From the NCBI RefSeq assembly GCF_001025215.1, contig NZ_AP012330.1, positions 744,001 through 808,000 of the forward strand: a stretch of 64,000 bases of DNA, in the 5' to 3' direction. Positions 7,884 to 16,605 of this stretch are shown one piece after another. The translations under genes were made by a program, and so were the position numbers. The DNA comes from Bifidobacterium pseudocatenulatum DSM 20438 = JCM 1200 = LMG 10505. Its GTDB lineage: Bacteria; Actinomycetota; Actinomycetes; Actinomycetales; Bifidobacteriaceae. The notes beneath the pieces are model-generated. The model saw nothing but the letters and a program-made list of their open reading frames with translations. It had not been told where the DNA came from and searched no databases. Every line of letters starts with the position of its first letter. The first letter of the stretch is position 1.

Positions 7884-9326
7884 TCAGTGGTCGAAATCTA
7901 CCAGTTTGCTGGCGACGCCGGTATATGTTGCCGGAGTCAGCGCCTTCAGACGAGCCGTGGTAGCGTCATCGAACGCCTGCTGATCGATGAACTGCTCGAC
8001 GGCTTCCTTGGAGATCTCATGGCCGCGCATAAGCTCCTTGACCTTCTCGTACGGCTTGTCCATGCCCGGCAGGCCGGCAAGTTCGCAGGCGCGCATGGCG
8101 GTCTGGATCGGCTCGCCAAGCACCTCCCAGTTGGAGTCCAGCTCGGCTTCGATGGCGATGTCGTTCGGATGGATGGAGTTCAGACCGCCCATCAGATTGT
8201 TGAGCGCGAGCACGGAGTAGCCCAACGCGGAGCCGATGTTGCGTTGCGTGGTGGAATCGGTCAGATCGCGCTGCCAACGGGATTCGACCAGCGTTGCGGA
8301 CAGCGTGTCGAGCAGCGAACAGGAGATCTCCAGATTGGCTTCCGCGTTTTCGAAACGAATCGGATTGACCTTGTGTGGCATGGTGGAGGATCCGGTAGCA
8401 CCCTTGACTGGAACCTGGGCGAACACGCCACGGGAGATGTACATCCACACATCCACGCACAGGTTGTGCAGAATGCGGTTGGTGTGGCTGATGGTGCCAT
8501 ACAGTTCGGCCTGCCAATCATGCGATTCGATCTGAGTGGTGAGCGGATTCCACGTCAGACCCATGCGGTTGGTGACGAATTCGCGGGAGACGTCCACCCA
8601 ATCGACATCCGGGCATGCGGCCAAATGCGCGCCGAACGTGCCGGTAGCGCCATTGATCTTGCCGAGATATTCCTGAGCCCTGACCTTGTTCAGCTGGCGG
8701 TTCAGACGGTACACGTACACTGCGAGTTCCTTGCCAAGCGTGGTCGGTGTAGCAGGCTGGCCGTGCGTTAACGACAGCATGGCCTTGTCACGGTATTCCT
8801 CAGCCTTCTGAGCCAAATGGTCGACGATGGCCTGAGCGCCCGGCAGCCACACATTCTCGATGCCGTTTTTCACGCAGCGGGCGATGGACAGGTTGTTGAT
8901 GTCTTCGGACGTGCATGCGAAATGTACCAAAGTCTTCAGGCCGGTCAGCTGGGTGTCGTGGCCAAGCACGTCGGCGGCCTTGTCGAGCTGGTCGTCGATG
9001 TAGTATTCCACGGCCTTCACATCATGATGGGTCTTTGCCTCATGGGCGGCGTGTTGCGCGATACCCTCGGCGCCGAACTCCTCAGGAATGGCGCGCAGGA
9101 ACGCCTGTTCCTCATCGGTGAGCGGCTTGACGCCGGGAACGATGGTCTGGTTGCCGTTGCCCTCGAAACCGTTGGCCAGCAGAATCATCCATTCGACTTC
9201 GACGCGCATGCGCTCGCGGTTCAACGCAGGTTCGCTCAAATATTCGACAAGCGGAGCGGTCTGCTGATGGTAGCGGCCGTCAAGAGGGGTCAATGCGATT
9301 GCAGGGGAGATATCAGTAAGCTTCAT
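7884..9326 (-). CDS. purB: Adenylosuccinate lyase
   Basis: A 480-residue enzyme of the fumarase/aspartase superfamily. It splits SAICAR to AICAR plus fumarate, and adenylosuccinate to AMP plus fumarate, in purine synthesis. The superfamily signature GSSTMPHKVNP lies at residues 312-322; the serine in the flexible loop is the likely catalytic base. The SLTHGQPATPTTLGKE segment (near 179) holds the catalytic His, and CTSEDINN (near 138) is conserved. The length and the C-terminal LTPATYTGVASKLV match the gamma-proteobacterial/actinobacterial long type. The gene is monocistronic, with its own terminator; other purine genes are not in the window. Confidence 0.97.
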   Translation of the reverse strand: MKLTDISPAIALTPLDGRYHQQTAPLVEYLSEPALNRERMRVEVEWMILLANGFEGNGNQTIVPGVKPLTDEEQAFLRAIPEEFGAEGIAQHAAHEAKTHHDVKAVEYYIDDQLDKAADVLGHDTQLTGLKTLVHFACTSEDINNLSIARCVKNGIENVWLPGAQAIVDHLAQKAEEYRDKAMLSLTHGQPATPTTLGKELAVYVYRLNRQLNKVRAQEYLGKINGATGTFGAHLAACPDVDWVDVSREFVTNRMGLTWNPLTTQIESHDWQAELYGTISHTNRILHNLCVDVWMYISRGVFAQVPVKGATGSSTMPHKVNPIRFENAEANLEISCSLLDTLSATLVESRWQRDLTDSTTQRNIGSALGYSVLALNNLMGGLNSIHPNDIAIEAELDSNWEVLGEPIQTAMRACELAGLPGMDKPYEKVKELMRGHEISKEAVEQFIDQQAFDDATTARLKALTPATYTGVASKLVDFDH

Positions 9327-9442
9327 AGACTACAGCATACGTTCAGCCGTAAACGAAAGTTGCGTATCTGTCCGCTCGGTGGATGGCTTTCATGATGTAT
9401 GCCGTGATACCGTTCTTGTTGCGCCGTGGCTGCAGTGTTTTT

Positions 9443-10924
9443 TCATTTGCTCATGCGCCCTTCGAAATACATGACTTCCTGCAGATCGCCGTCGATGATC
9501 TCATCGAAATGCCGTTCGTGGGTGTTCACTGCGGTGGATCCCATGTCCGTTGCGTTCTGGTATGCGGCTTGGTGATATTTGAGCCAATGCGTGATTTCCT
9601 TGTTGTCTGGAGCGTCTGTGACGGGAGTGCCTGCGAACGTTGATTCCTGGTTGCTGCTGGATTTGCTTGCGGTGCCGCGTACGGTCAGCCAATGGTCGGA
9701 ACTGGGGTTGGCGGCGCCATCGAGGGCCGCCACGAGCTCGTCGTCCATTTCCACGCTGGTCACCCATGTTTTTTCCGGAATCGGATGATTGGCGACGGGC
9801 GACCCGGCGGTAACCACATGTTCGATGTCATAATCGTCTTTCAGGTCCGAGGCGATGGTGGCGGCAACGATGCCACCTTGCGAATGTCCGATCAATGCGA
9901 CGGGCTCATTGGATTTGATGCCGGCCTGTTTCATGGCTTCCTGCACCATTCGCGCACTGTCCGCTTCCATGCGTTGCTTGCTGTCCGAACTCATGAGTTC
10001 GACGTTTTGCGGCCACCCAAATGGAGAATCGTGCTTGCCGTCTGTGCCTGGAATGGTGACGAGCCATGAGTTGGTTCCGTCGGATTTACGGTATTTGGAG
10101 ATGGCGATGGTGCCGTAGTCAAGTCCGCTGTCGAGATCGGTCTTGCCGAGACGTTCCTCGGCAAGACGTCGAAGATCCTCCATGGCCTCTCCGACATTAT
10201 GCGATTCACGCACCACTTCGGTTTTCGGATGGACTTGGGTGACGGTGAGATTGTTGCCCTGGATCAGGTTGTAACCGCGCGACGATGCCTTGGAGATGGT
10301 GCCGGCTGCATGGTTGACCTCATCGGTACGCAGCAGGCCTTTGGCCTTGCCGTATCCGCTGACCGCGGCGCCGGCCGCGCTCATGATGCCTTCCTGCGCC
10401 CAATCCAACGAGTCCAGCAGATATATGGGATTGGATTTGCCCTCATTGGTGGATCCCATCACATATCCCAAGGCGGACATGGCTGCGCCGGCGAGTATCG
10501 ATTCCTTCGGGAACGATGTGATCGCCACTTGCAGCAGTTCGTTCAGTGTTCTTCTGCCAGCGTCGTCGACTTGGGAATATAACGATTGCGCGCGAATGAT
10601 CAGCGCCGATAGCTCAGACAATCTTGCCGCCATGGCTCCCAGCGCGCTTGCATGGGCGTCACATTGTTCGACGAGCTGGTCGTATGGCAGTTCGATGTGA
10701 TCCGTGGCATTGCAATAGGGGCTTGATCCGGACAGCGAGGCGATGGCCGACGACGCATAGGGGTAGGAGGAAAGCTGAAGGCTCAATGCCCGGACTGAAT
10801 CATGGGCGCGGTTCAGAGCGTCGGCTTGATGGCTGAGGGCTTTTGCCGCGCGCATATATGCCTCGGTTTCCTCCGTGGAGTATTTGCATCCGCCGCTGAC
10901 TTTGGCGGTCACTTCCCAGCTCAT
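9443..10924 (-). CDS. Alpha/beta-hydrolase (lipase-like) with WXG-like helical N-terminus; candidate type VII secretion effector
   Basis: A 493-residue protein with no Sec signal peptide. Residues 1-130 are helical, with polar heptads and a Tyr/Ser-rich region, like the N-terminal targeting domains of type VII substrates. Residues about 130-200 hold Gly/Ala-rich stretches. The C-terminal half is an alpha/beta hydrolase: a strand-turn IPGTDG near 287, the nucleophile elbow GHSQGG with Ser348, and a late THWLKYHQAAY segment whose His may complete the triad. The ATG at 10924 overlaps the stop of the upstream WXG-like gene by four bases, so the two are coupled, as WXG partners and their effectors often are. 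The substrate is unknown; lipase, esterase and acyltransferase are all possible. Confidence 0.7.
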   Translation of the reverse strand: MSWEVTAKVSGGCKYSTEETEAYMRAAKALSHQADALNRAHDSVRALSLQLSSYPYASSAIASLSGSSPYCNATDHIELPYDQLVEQCDAHASALGAMAARLSELSALIIRAQSLYSQVDDAGRRTLNELLQVAITSFPKESILAGAAMSALGYVMGSTNEGKSNPIYLLDSLDWAQEGIMSAAGAAVSGYGKAKGLLRTDEVNHAAGTISKASSRGYNLIQGNNLTVTQVHPKTEVVRESHNVGEAMEDLRRLAEERLGKTDLDSGLDYGTIAISKYRKSDGTNSWLVTIPGTDGKHDSPFGWPQNVELMSSDSKQRMEADSARMVQEAMKQAGIKSNEPVALIGHSQGGIVAATIASDLKDDYDIEHVVTAGSPVANHPIPEKTWVTSVEMDDELVAALDGAANPSSDHWLTVRGTASKSSSNQESTFAGTPVTDAPDNKEITHWLKYHQAAYQNATDMGSTAVNTHERHFDEIIDGDLQEVMYFEGRMSK

Positions 10925-11244
10925 GCCGCACCTACTGCCCATAGGAGACGCAAGGTGGCGTTGATCGAATCCCGTAGCGTCAGGGATTGCTTGCGTAACT
11001 CATCAAGCCGCGCGCGGTATGATTCGGCGGCGGTTCCTGTCCAATCGGGCAATGAACTGGATGCGAGCGTGGCGTCAAGATCGTCAAGATGTTTCGATAT
11101 GGATGTGAGCTTGGCATTGACGAGCAGTTGGGTGGTTCGCACGCCAGCACGGCAATGGCATGGCATGCCTGGCGTTGAGGCCAAGGTGTTGATGAGGTTG
11201 AACCCCAGTCCGGGAATAAACGGATAGGTGATTGATGCGTTCAT
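10921..11244 (-). CDS. WXG100-like small protein, partner of the coupled hydrolase
   Basis: A 107-residue helical protein. The second half shows a helix-turn-helix hairpin pattern with Trp-Thr-Gly at residues 68-70 followed by AAESYRARLDELR, matching the W-x-G turn of the WXG100/ESX family. The N-terminal 40 residues are Pro- and hydrophobic-rich and include two Cys, which is not typical of classical EsxA/B. The start at 11244 is the most likely, but no strong ribosome-binding site precedes it, and a start about 18 bases earlier is possible. It is transcribed just after the terminator of the moxR operon, so it should have its own promoter between 11244 and 11320. Confidence 0.6.
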   Translation of the reverse strand: MNASITYPFIPGLGFNLINTLASTPGMPCHCRAGVRTTQLLVNAKLTSISKHLDDLDATLASSSLPDWTGTAAESYRARLDELRKQSLTLRDSINATLRLLWAVGAA

Positions 11245-11321
11245 AGCTATATTGGAGCACATCGGGCGGTTGCCTAAGCCGGCGAACAAGGCTTGTGGTC
11301 GGAGGACGGGCGAAAAGCACG

Positions 11322-11367
11322 ATGTCGGCGTGTCATCGTTGAAAAATCAACAAAAACACGCCGACAT
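11322..11367 (-). terminator. Terminator of the moxR-VWA operon
   Basis: A 12-bp perfect stem (11322-11333 with 11356-11367) surrounds a smaller GTTGA/TCAAC hairpin at 11338-11351. On the minus strand an interrupted T-rich tract follows the first arm. It lies about 32 bases past the last gene of the operon. Confidence 0.7.
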
Positions 11368-11398
11368 GCCTGTGGATAACTTCCTGAAATAAGCCCCC

Positions 11399-11965
11399 TT
11401 ACCAGGGTTTTGCGGGCGAAGATGTTTGGTTGGAATCCTGCTTGGCCGCCGAACCGGAATCATCGGAATCGGACTGGGCGGACTGTGCGTTCTGGGCCAG
11501 AAGCTCCTCCACCTTCTGACGCTGCTCGTCAGTCAAGGTTCCTCCGTTGCCTTGGCCTCCATCGGTGACGGATTGCCCACCTTCGATGGCTGTGTCGGCC
11601 TCGGTGCCGTCGGCATGCTGCATCTCTTCGATTTTCTTGCGTATGGATTCGGTCAGTTTTGCCGAAACTTCGGCATTATGCTCGATGGATGTGCGTACGT
11701 TTGGCAGCAACAACATGCCGGCCGCGCCAGCTTCACGGAATTGCGCGTCGGTCTGCTGCTGTTGGGTCTGCAATTTGTCGAAATCGGCGTCTTGCTGTTG
11801 GCTGGCTTTGATATTCGCATTCAGACTGTCCGTGGCCTGGTTGTAGTTGCTGACGGATGCGAGATTCACTATGCCAAGCACGCCCACAATAACCGATATG
11901 GCTGCGATGACGGCGATGGCGATGCGAACGGGCAGCGATGCACGCGCTGTAACGGTTGTGCTCAC
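11399..11965 (-). CDS. Single-pass membrane protein with coiled-coil/Gln-rich extracytoplasmic region, last gene of moxR operon
   Basis: A 188-residue protein. Residues 8-35 (RASLPVRIAIAVIAAISVIVGVLG) form one membrane helix. The rest is hydrophilic, with a Gln/Asp-rich stretch (about 55-75), a helical IRKKIEEMQ segment and a Ser/Asp/Gln-rich tail ending SSPAKPW. The start is a GTG at 11965 preceded by AAGGAGG and overlapping the upstream VWA stop (GTGA); longer frames run deep into the VWA gene. Its role is unknown; position suggests it belongs to the MoxR/VWA envelope complex. Confidence 0.65.
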   Translation of the reverse strand: MSTTVTARASLPVRIAIAVIAAISVIVGVLGIVNLASVSNYNQATDSLNANIKASQQQDADFDKLQTQQQQTDAQFREAGAAGMLLLPNVRTSIEHNAEVSAKLTESIRKKIEEMQHADGTEADTAIEGGQSVTDGGQGNGGTLTDEQRQKVEELLAQNAQSAQSDSDDSGSAAKQDSNQTSSPAKPW

Positions 11966-12981
11966 AGCAGCCTCCTTGATTGCGTGATCCATGCCCCGGC
12001 CTCGAACGTCAGCAGCAGCGCTACGGCAATGGCGAACGGCCAGACCATGGCGACGGTTCTTGTGCGTTGCTTGGATGTCTGCGTGACACGCCATTTGCTG
12101 GATGCCTCTTTGGAATCCCCGCCACTCATGGTCGTCGTGGCATTGAGCTGGATGGCGGTTCCACTGAGCTCGTCGGCGATGGCGTTCATTTCGTCGGCAT
12201 TCATACGGGACACGCCAGGCTCGCCGGTTTCCGGATCGGTGACCCATTGCGTGTCGCCTTCCTCTACGCCATCGCCGGTCACGGGGATATTGCCTCCCTG
12301 CTCGCTGCCCACGGCGACGGTGAACGCATCGGAAAGGTAGCGTCGCAACGATGAGAACGTTCGGCGTGTTTTCGACGAGGTCTGCTCGCCATCCGAAATC
12401 AGGTACAGCACGATCGCATCATCGGGATGCTGATCGTGAATCGACTTGCATGTGAGCAACAACTGGTCAATCGGCACATCCAAGGTCGAACCGGCCGAAA
12501 TGGAAGTCGATTCCGGTGCAAGCGTGTCCGCCCAATTATCGATCGCCTTCGAATCAGGCGTCAACGGAACATCCAACGTTCCCGAAGCGCCGAATCGCAA
12601 TGCCGCGAAACTGGAATTCGGATACATGGCGGCAATATCCTTCACCGCCTGCTTGGCAACATCCAAGCGGCTGAGCTGTTCGTCGGAACCATACTGCGCG
12701 TCCGCGACCGCCATGGAACCGGTCACATCTACCGCCACCACCACATCGGTGGTGTTAATCGCACGGCTGTTCGTGGACGAGACGATGCTTGGCGTCAATG
12801 CCATGATGGCCACCAGCGCACAAATCATCGATCGTCTTGCGCAAGCCCAGACGGTTTCATCGCTTTGGCTGCGTCTACGGATATGAAGCACAATCTGCGC
12901 GACTGCGCAAACCAGCATGATCACGCAGATCGCCGTGCCTAAAGGCCATCCCAAAGCAGGGGAGAGCGTCAGATTGGTCAT
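11962..12981 (-). CDS. VWA-domain membrane protein (second of pair)
   Basis: A 339-residue protein. Two membrane helices near residues 13-35 and 48-68 precede a von Willebrand factor A domain, which binds a divalent metal through its MIDAS site. The MIDAS DxTGS motif DVTGS is at residues 85-89, and a later LISDGEQ near 196 supplies the conserved Asp. A final membrane helix lies near 317-335 (VAMVWPFAIAVALLLTFEAGA). This resembles BatA/BatB proteins of Bacteroides and the VWA proteins of other MoxR clusters. The ATG at 12981, behind GGAGGTTGAGGCG, overlaps the upstream stop by four bases. Confidence 0.8.
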   Translation of the reverse strand: MTNLTLSPALGWPLGTAICVIMLVCAVAQIVLHIRRRSQSDETVWACARRSMICALVAIMALTPSIVSSTNSRAINTTDVVVAVDVTGSMAVADAQYGSDEQLSRLDVAKQAVKDIAAMYPNSSFAALRFGASGTLDVPLTPDSKAIDNWADTLAPESTSISAGSTLDVPIDQLLLTCKSIHDQHPDDAIVLYLISDGEQTSSKTRRTFSSLRRYLSDAFTVAVGSEQGGNIPVTGDGVEEGDTQWVTDPETGEPGVSRMNADEMNAIADELSGTAIQLNATTTMSGGDSKEASSKWRVTQTSKQRTRTVAMVWPFAIAVALLLTFEAGAWITQSRRLL

Positions 12982-14045
12982 CGCCTCAACCTCCAAGCCA
13001 AGAGCAGCCAAATCACTATCGCCACTGCCAATGCCAGCGTCCACCATCCCGGTGCGTCCGATATTGCGGCCTTGCTGCTTGCCGCGCTGTCATGGTTGCG
13101 CCGCGATTCGATTTGCTTGACCAGCTCAGCCACGGAAGCGCCGTTCGATTGCGTGAGAAACACGCCGCCATGCGATTCGATTTCGGATTCGAACTGTTTG
13201 GTCGTCTGTTCCGATTCGCTTTGCTGCGGTCCGGAGAACAGTCCGTCCACGGTGATTTCCGCCTGTTTGGTCAGGTCAAGAGCCTCCTGAAGCGTGTATG
13301 TCGGATCTCCGGAAACGACATTGTCGGTGGCGAGCACAATGGAAGCGGCACGTTGACGGGATGCGGTCTCGGCGTTGGAACTGCCGTAGGCGAAACCTGG
13401 CAGCATGGCTGCGCAACTCACCACGCCGTCGCCGATCAGGGAAGTGGCCTCTTTACGATTCTGCGTACCTTCCAGCCAGTCGGAAATCGCTTGGTAATCG
13501 CTGTCTTTCATCTTGTCGATATCATCCTGCGATTCGACGCCTTTCAGTATCGTGCTGGTCTTGTCGAGCTGTTCGGACACCAATTCGTAATCGTCGGTCA
13601 ACGGAAACACGGTACGTGACGTGGAATTGAAAATGCTCAATCCGATGCGCTCGCCCTTGAAATTGTCCACCAATGTGCGGTAGGTATCGATCACTTCGCG
13701 GTCGTATGGCAACGCCGAACCAGATACGTCCAAGCACAGCACGATGTCGCGGCTGCTCGCACGCTCCTCTCCCTCATCCACGGTGCTGGGGCGTGCCACC
13801 AGCGCTATCGCCAGCACCAGTGCCATCACCAACAGAACGACGGCGGCACGTGACATGGTGCGCCACTGCCGAAATAATCTCGATGCGGTTTCGGTGTTGA
13901 GATCGTCATCCAAACTGAACGTCCGCACGGATCCTGAGTCGTTATGCCTGCGTTTTGCGGACGCCAATACCATGATGGCGATGACGGCCAATGACGCAAT
14001 CAGGCCTGCAAGGCCTACCCACGGCCAGTGCCATGACAATTCCAT
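12978..14045 (-). CDS. VWA-domain membrane protein (first of pair)
   Basis: A 355-residue protein with membrane helices near residues 8-29 and 67-85, a VWA domain with the MIDAS motif DVSGS at residues 106-110 and IVLATDN near 238, and a C-terminal membrane helix (WWTLALAVAIVIWLLLAW) near 335-352. It is paired with the following VWA gene, and the two probably interact at the membrane. The ATG at 14043-14045 directly follows the TGA of the upstream gene. MoxR-linked VWA proteins are thought to act in protein or metal-cofactor maturation or envelope stress; the substrate here is unknown. Confidence 0.8.
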   Translation of the reverse strand: MELSWHWPWVGLAGLIASLAVIAIMVLASAKRRHNDSGSVRTFSLDDDLNTETASRLFRQWRTMSRAAVVLLVMALVLAIALVARPSTVDEGEERASSRDIVLCLDVSGSALPYDREVIDTYRTLVDNFKGERIGLSIFNSTSRTVFPLTDDYELVSEQLDKTSTILKGVESQDDIDKMKDSDYQAISDWLEGTQNRKEATSLIGDGVVSCAAMLPGFAYGSSNAETASRQRAASIVLATDNVVSGDPTYTLQEALDLTKQAEITVDGLFSGPQQSESEQTTKQFESEIESHGGVFLTQSNGASVAELVKQIESRRNHDSAASSKAAISDAPGWWTLALAVAIVIWLLLAWRLRR

Positions 14046-14573
14046 TCATCGCCACCTTTCCACAAGATTGGCAACCCACTCTCCAGCCTGTTCAACCGTG
14101 GCCTCTCTGGCCGTGTGATTGCGTTCGGCATCCGCGAATTCCGGCGGATACAATGCCTCGATGGTCTGCCTGAGCAGGGTGAGCCCATGCTGGTTGCCGG
14201 TCGTGCGAGGTGTCGCTTCAATATCGGTGAGCGTCTGATTGCGCACATCGCTGCCGGTGGCCGTGGAGACGAAATCTCTGGCGATCGATGCGAGCAGGGC
14301 GAACGCTTCCTCTCTTCCGAGATCGCCGTTGGCATGACGGTCCACCACATCGTTGATGCGTTCATGCCATATCGACGTGCCCGTCGATGCGTCGTGACGT
14401 CCGCGATTGGTCTTCTTCGTTGGCTTGAGAGTTGGTTTCGACAGCCATACCACCAAGACGACAAGTGCCACGGCAAGGATGAGGCATACCGCGACAACGA
14501 TGCCCAGCCCCGTTTCGATATGAATCGGGTCCAGTGTGTCGAAATCGTTGCGAGACAAGGCGATGTGATTCAT
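14046..14573 (-). CDS. Small membrane protein of the moxR-VWA cluster
   Basis: A 175-residue protein with one membrane helix at about residues 24-44 (LGIVVAVCLILAVALVVLVVWL) and a cytoplasmic helical region of about 120 residues (WHERINDVVDRHANGDLG, then LLRQTIEALYPPEFAD). Size, topology and operon position between DUF58 and VWA genes match the DUF4381-like component seen in MoxR clusters of other bacteria; that assignment is by analogy. The ATG at 14573 overlaps the DUF58 stop (ATGA); the longer reading frame starting at 14711 lies inside the DUF58 gene. Confidence 0.65.
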   Translation of the reverse strand: MNHIALSRNDFDTLDPIHIETGLGIVVAVCLILAVALVVLVVWLSKPTLKPTKKTNRGRHDASTGTSIWHERINDVVDRHANGDLGREEAFALLASIARDFVSTATGSDVRNQTLTDIEATPRTTGNQHGLTLLRQTIEALYPPEFADAERNHTAREATVEQAGEWVANLVERWR

Positions 14574-15523
14574 GCTTTGCCTCCCAAGGTGAGTGAGGAC
14601 GGTGCTTTGAGCTGATTGCGTGTGGAGCGAGATAGGGATGCGGATACCATCCGTACGAATTCCCGGAACATACGTTCGCTTGAATCGGCACGGATCACTG
14701 TGGAACCGCAACGATTCAGCTCATGTCTGATGGACGCGGACAGATATTCGCGATGCGTGCGAACCTCCTGCGCCGTTTTGCCGGTGCGCAGGAATGCCGG
14801 AATGCGGCGGTCGCTGCCCGCGTCGAATACGTCGCGCGCATGGCTATTGTCGAACGGATTAATGGTTGCGACATCGATGAGCACCATCGGATGGGTCCTT
14901 GCGATCCTGCGAATGGACTCCACGTGACGTTCCTTAAGTGCGTGCTCATCGGTGGCGATCACCACCAACGCATCTCTGTCGCGAATGCGACGGGCGTACT
15001 CCAGCAAAGCGTCGATATTGCGAGGTTTGTTCCAATCACGCTGCAGCGCATTGTCCAACGTCTGTTCGAATTGCGTAAGTCCGCCATTGAATGGCACACG
15101 GGTGATCGAGCCTGAATCGCCGAATACTATGGACACTTCGTCACCACGACGCAGGCTGAGCGCCGCGAACATGCATAGGGCGTTGGCTGCGACCTGATGA
15201 ACCTGTTCGCCGGAAACGCAGGTACCGGTCATTTCCTGTCCGACATCGAGCAAAAGCCAGGCGCGTGAAGTGGATGGGCGTTCGCGCTGCACCACCATGG
15301 GGCGGCCCACACGGGCGCTGGTCTTCCAATCAATCCGTTTTGCCTCGTCTCCAGGCTCATAGATGCGGATATCCATGACATCGTCGGCGCCGAAACGCTT
15401 GTCTGATGCGTGCGCACCCTCAAGAACACCGAGCGCCTTGCGAACAGTCGGCAGGCTCAACGTGGTTCCGAGGGCTTCGATCTTACTGCGGATCGGATCT
15501 TCGGAACGAATTGCGTCGATCAT
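14570..15523 (-). CDS. DUF58-domain protein
   Basis: A 317-residue soluble protein of the DUF58 family, which is structurally related to VWA domains and almost always sits next to MoxR. The diagnostic segment RIYEPGDEAKRIDWKTSAR lies near residues 53-71, followed by RERPSTSRAWLLLDVGQEM, a VWA-like first strand with degenerate MIDAS. There is no membrane segment. The start overlaps the moxR stop by four bases (ATGA at 15520-15523). Confidence 0.85.
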   Translation of the reverse strand: MIDAIRSEDPIRSKIEALGTTLSLPTVRKALGVLEGAHASDKRFGADDVMDIRIYEPGDEAKRIDWKTSARVGRPMVVQRERPSTSRAWLLLDVGQEMTGTCVSGEQVHQVAANALCMFAALSLRRGDEVSIVFGDSGSITRVPFNGGLTQFEQTLDNALQRDWNKPRNIDALLEYARRIRDRDALVVIATDEHALKERHVESIRRIARTHPMVLIDVATINPFDNSHARDVFDAGSDRRIPAFLRTGKTAQEVRTHREYLSASIRHELNRCGSTVIRADSSERMFREFVRMVSASLSRSTRNQLKAPSSLTLGGKA

Positions 15524-16587
15524 GGAACGGGAACCGCCTGAACGATCGAGTCCACGACCTGATCGCTGGTGACGCCGTCGGCAAGGGCCTCGAACGTGAG
15601 CAGGATGCGGTGGCGAAGCACTTCATGTGTGAAGGCTTTGACGTCTTCCGGAATCACATAGTCGCGGCCTTGCATCAACGCGTTGGCCTGTCCGATGCGA
15701 GTCAGCGCGATGGACGCGCGTGGCGAGGCTCCGAGACGCACTAGTGTGGACAATCCCTGCACCGGCTTGGTGCCGGCTCCTCGGGATGTGGCAGTGATAT
15801 CGACCGCGTATTTCATGATTGCGTCGGACACATGCACGCGACGGGCCGCGGCGCGCAGGAATTCGACATCGCTGATGGACACGACGTCACCGGTGAGCGT
15901 TCGTGAATCAAAAGTGTCGGAGCCGCGGTGGGTGAGCATGGTGAGCATGCGCTGTTCCTCCTGCGCGGTCGGATACGTCATGACGGCTTTCATCATGAAA
16001 CGGTCCATTTGCGCCTCAGGAAGGTTGAACGTGCCTTCCTCCTCGATTGGATTCTGTGTAGCGATGACCATGAACGGTTTCGGCAGTGCGATGCACTGGC
16101 CGCCGATGGTGGTGGCTCCTTCGGCCATGGCTTCAAGCATGGCCGATTGGGTTTTTGCGTTTGAACGGTTGATTTCGTCGAGCAGCACGAAGTTGGCGTG
16201 GATCGGGCCGATCTGCGTGGAGAACTTCTGCGTCGCGAAATCGAAGACCTGGGTGCCCACCAGATCGGATGGCATCAGATCAGGCGTGCATTGCACTCGC
16301 TTGAACGATCCGGACACGGAAGTCGCCAGCGTCTGCGCGGCCGTGGTCTTGGCCAGACCCGGTACGGATTCGATGAGAATATGTCCGCCTGCCACCAGCG
16401 TGGTGATCAGCGATTCACGCAGGTTGTCCTGTCCAACTAGGGTCTGCGCGAAGCGTGCGCGGATGCACGTGCCGAGCTGTTTCGCCCGGTTGATGTCCTC
16501 TGGGGGCAACGTGCTCGGTTTGGTGACGGCCGGCATTGGAACGGGGGTTGGTGTCGGTACCGGATTCTTCGGAGGGAATAAAGCCAT
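15520..16587 (-). CDS. MoxR-family AAA+ ATPase
   Basis: A 355-residue AAA+ ATPase. About the first 30 residues are Pro-rich (PPKNPVPTPTPVPMP) and unlike the rest. The Walker A segment is degenerate, SVPGLAKTTAA near residue 79; Walker B is VLLDEINRSNAKTQSA near 135, and the family block ALPKPFMVIATQNPIEEEGTF lies near 167. C-terminal lid motifs TSRGAGTKPVQ and GASPRASIAL are typical of MoxR. These ATPases work as chaperones with VWA partners. It is the first cluster-specific gene, 18 bases after ung on the same strand, so ung may be co-transcribed. Confidence 0.9.
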   Translation of the reverse strand: MALFPPKNPVPTPTPVPMPAVTKPSTLPPEDINRAKQLGTCIRARFAQTLVGQDNLRESLITTLVAGGHILIESVPGLAKTTAAQTLATSVSGSFKRVQCTPDLMPSDLVGTQVFDFATQKFSTQIGPIHANFVLLDEINRSNAKTQSAMLEAMAEGATTIGGQCIALPKPFMVIATQNPIEEEGTFNLPEAQMDRFMMKAVMTYPTAQEEQRMLTMLTHRGSDTFDSRTLTGDVVSISDVEFLRAAARRVHVSDAIMKYAVDITATSRGAGTKPVQGLSTLVRLGASPRASIALTRIGQANALMQGRDYVIPEDVKAFTHEVLRHRILLTFEALADGVTSDQVVDSIVQAVPVP

Positions 16588-16605
16588 AGTTGCTACTGTA
16601 ACGGG

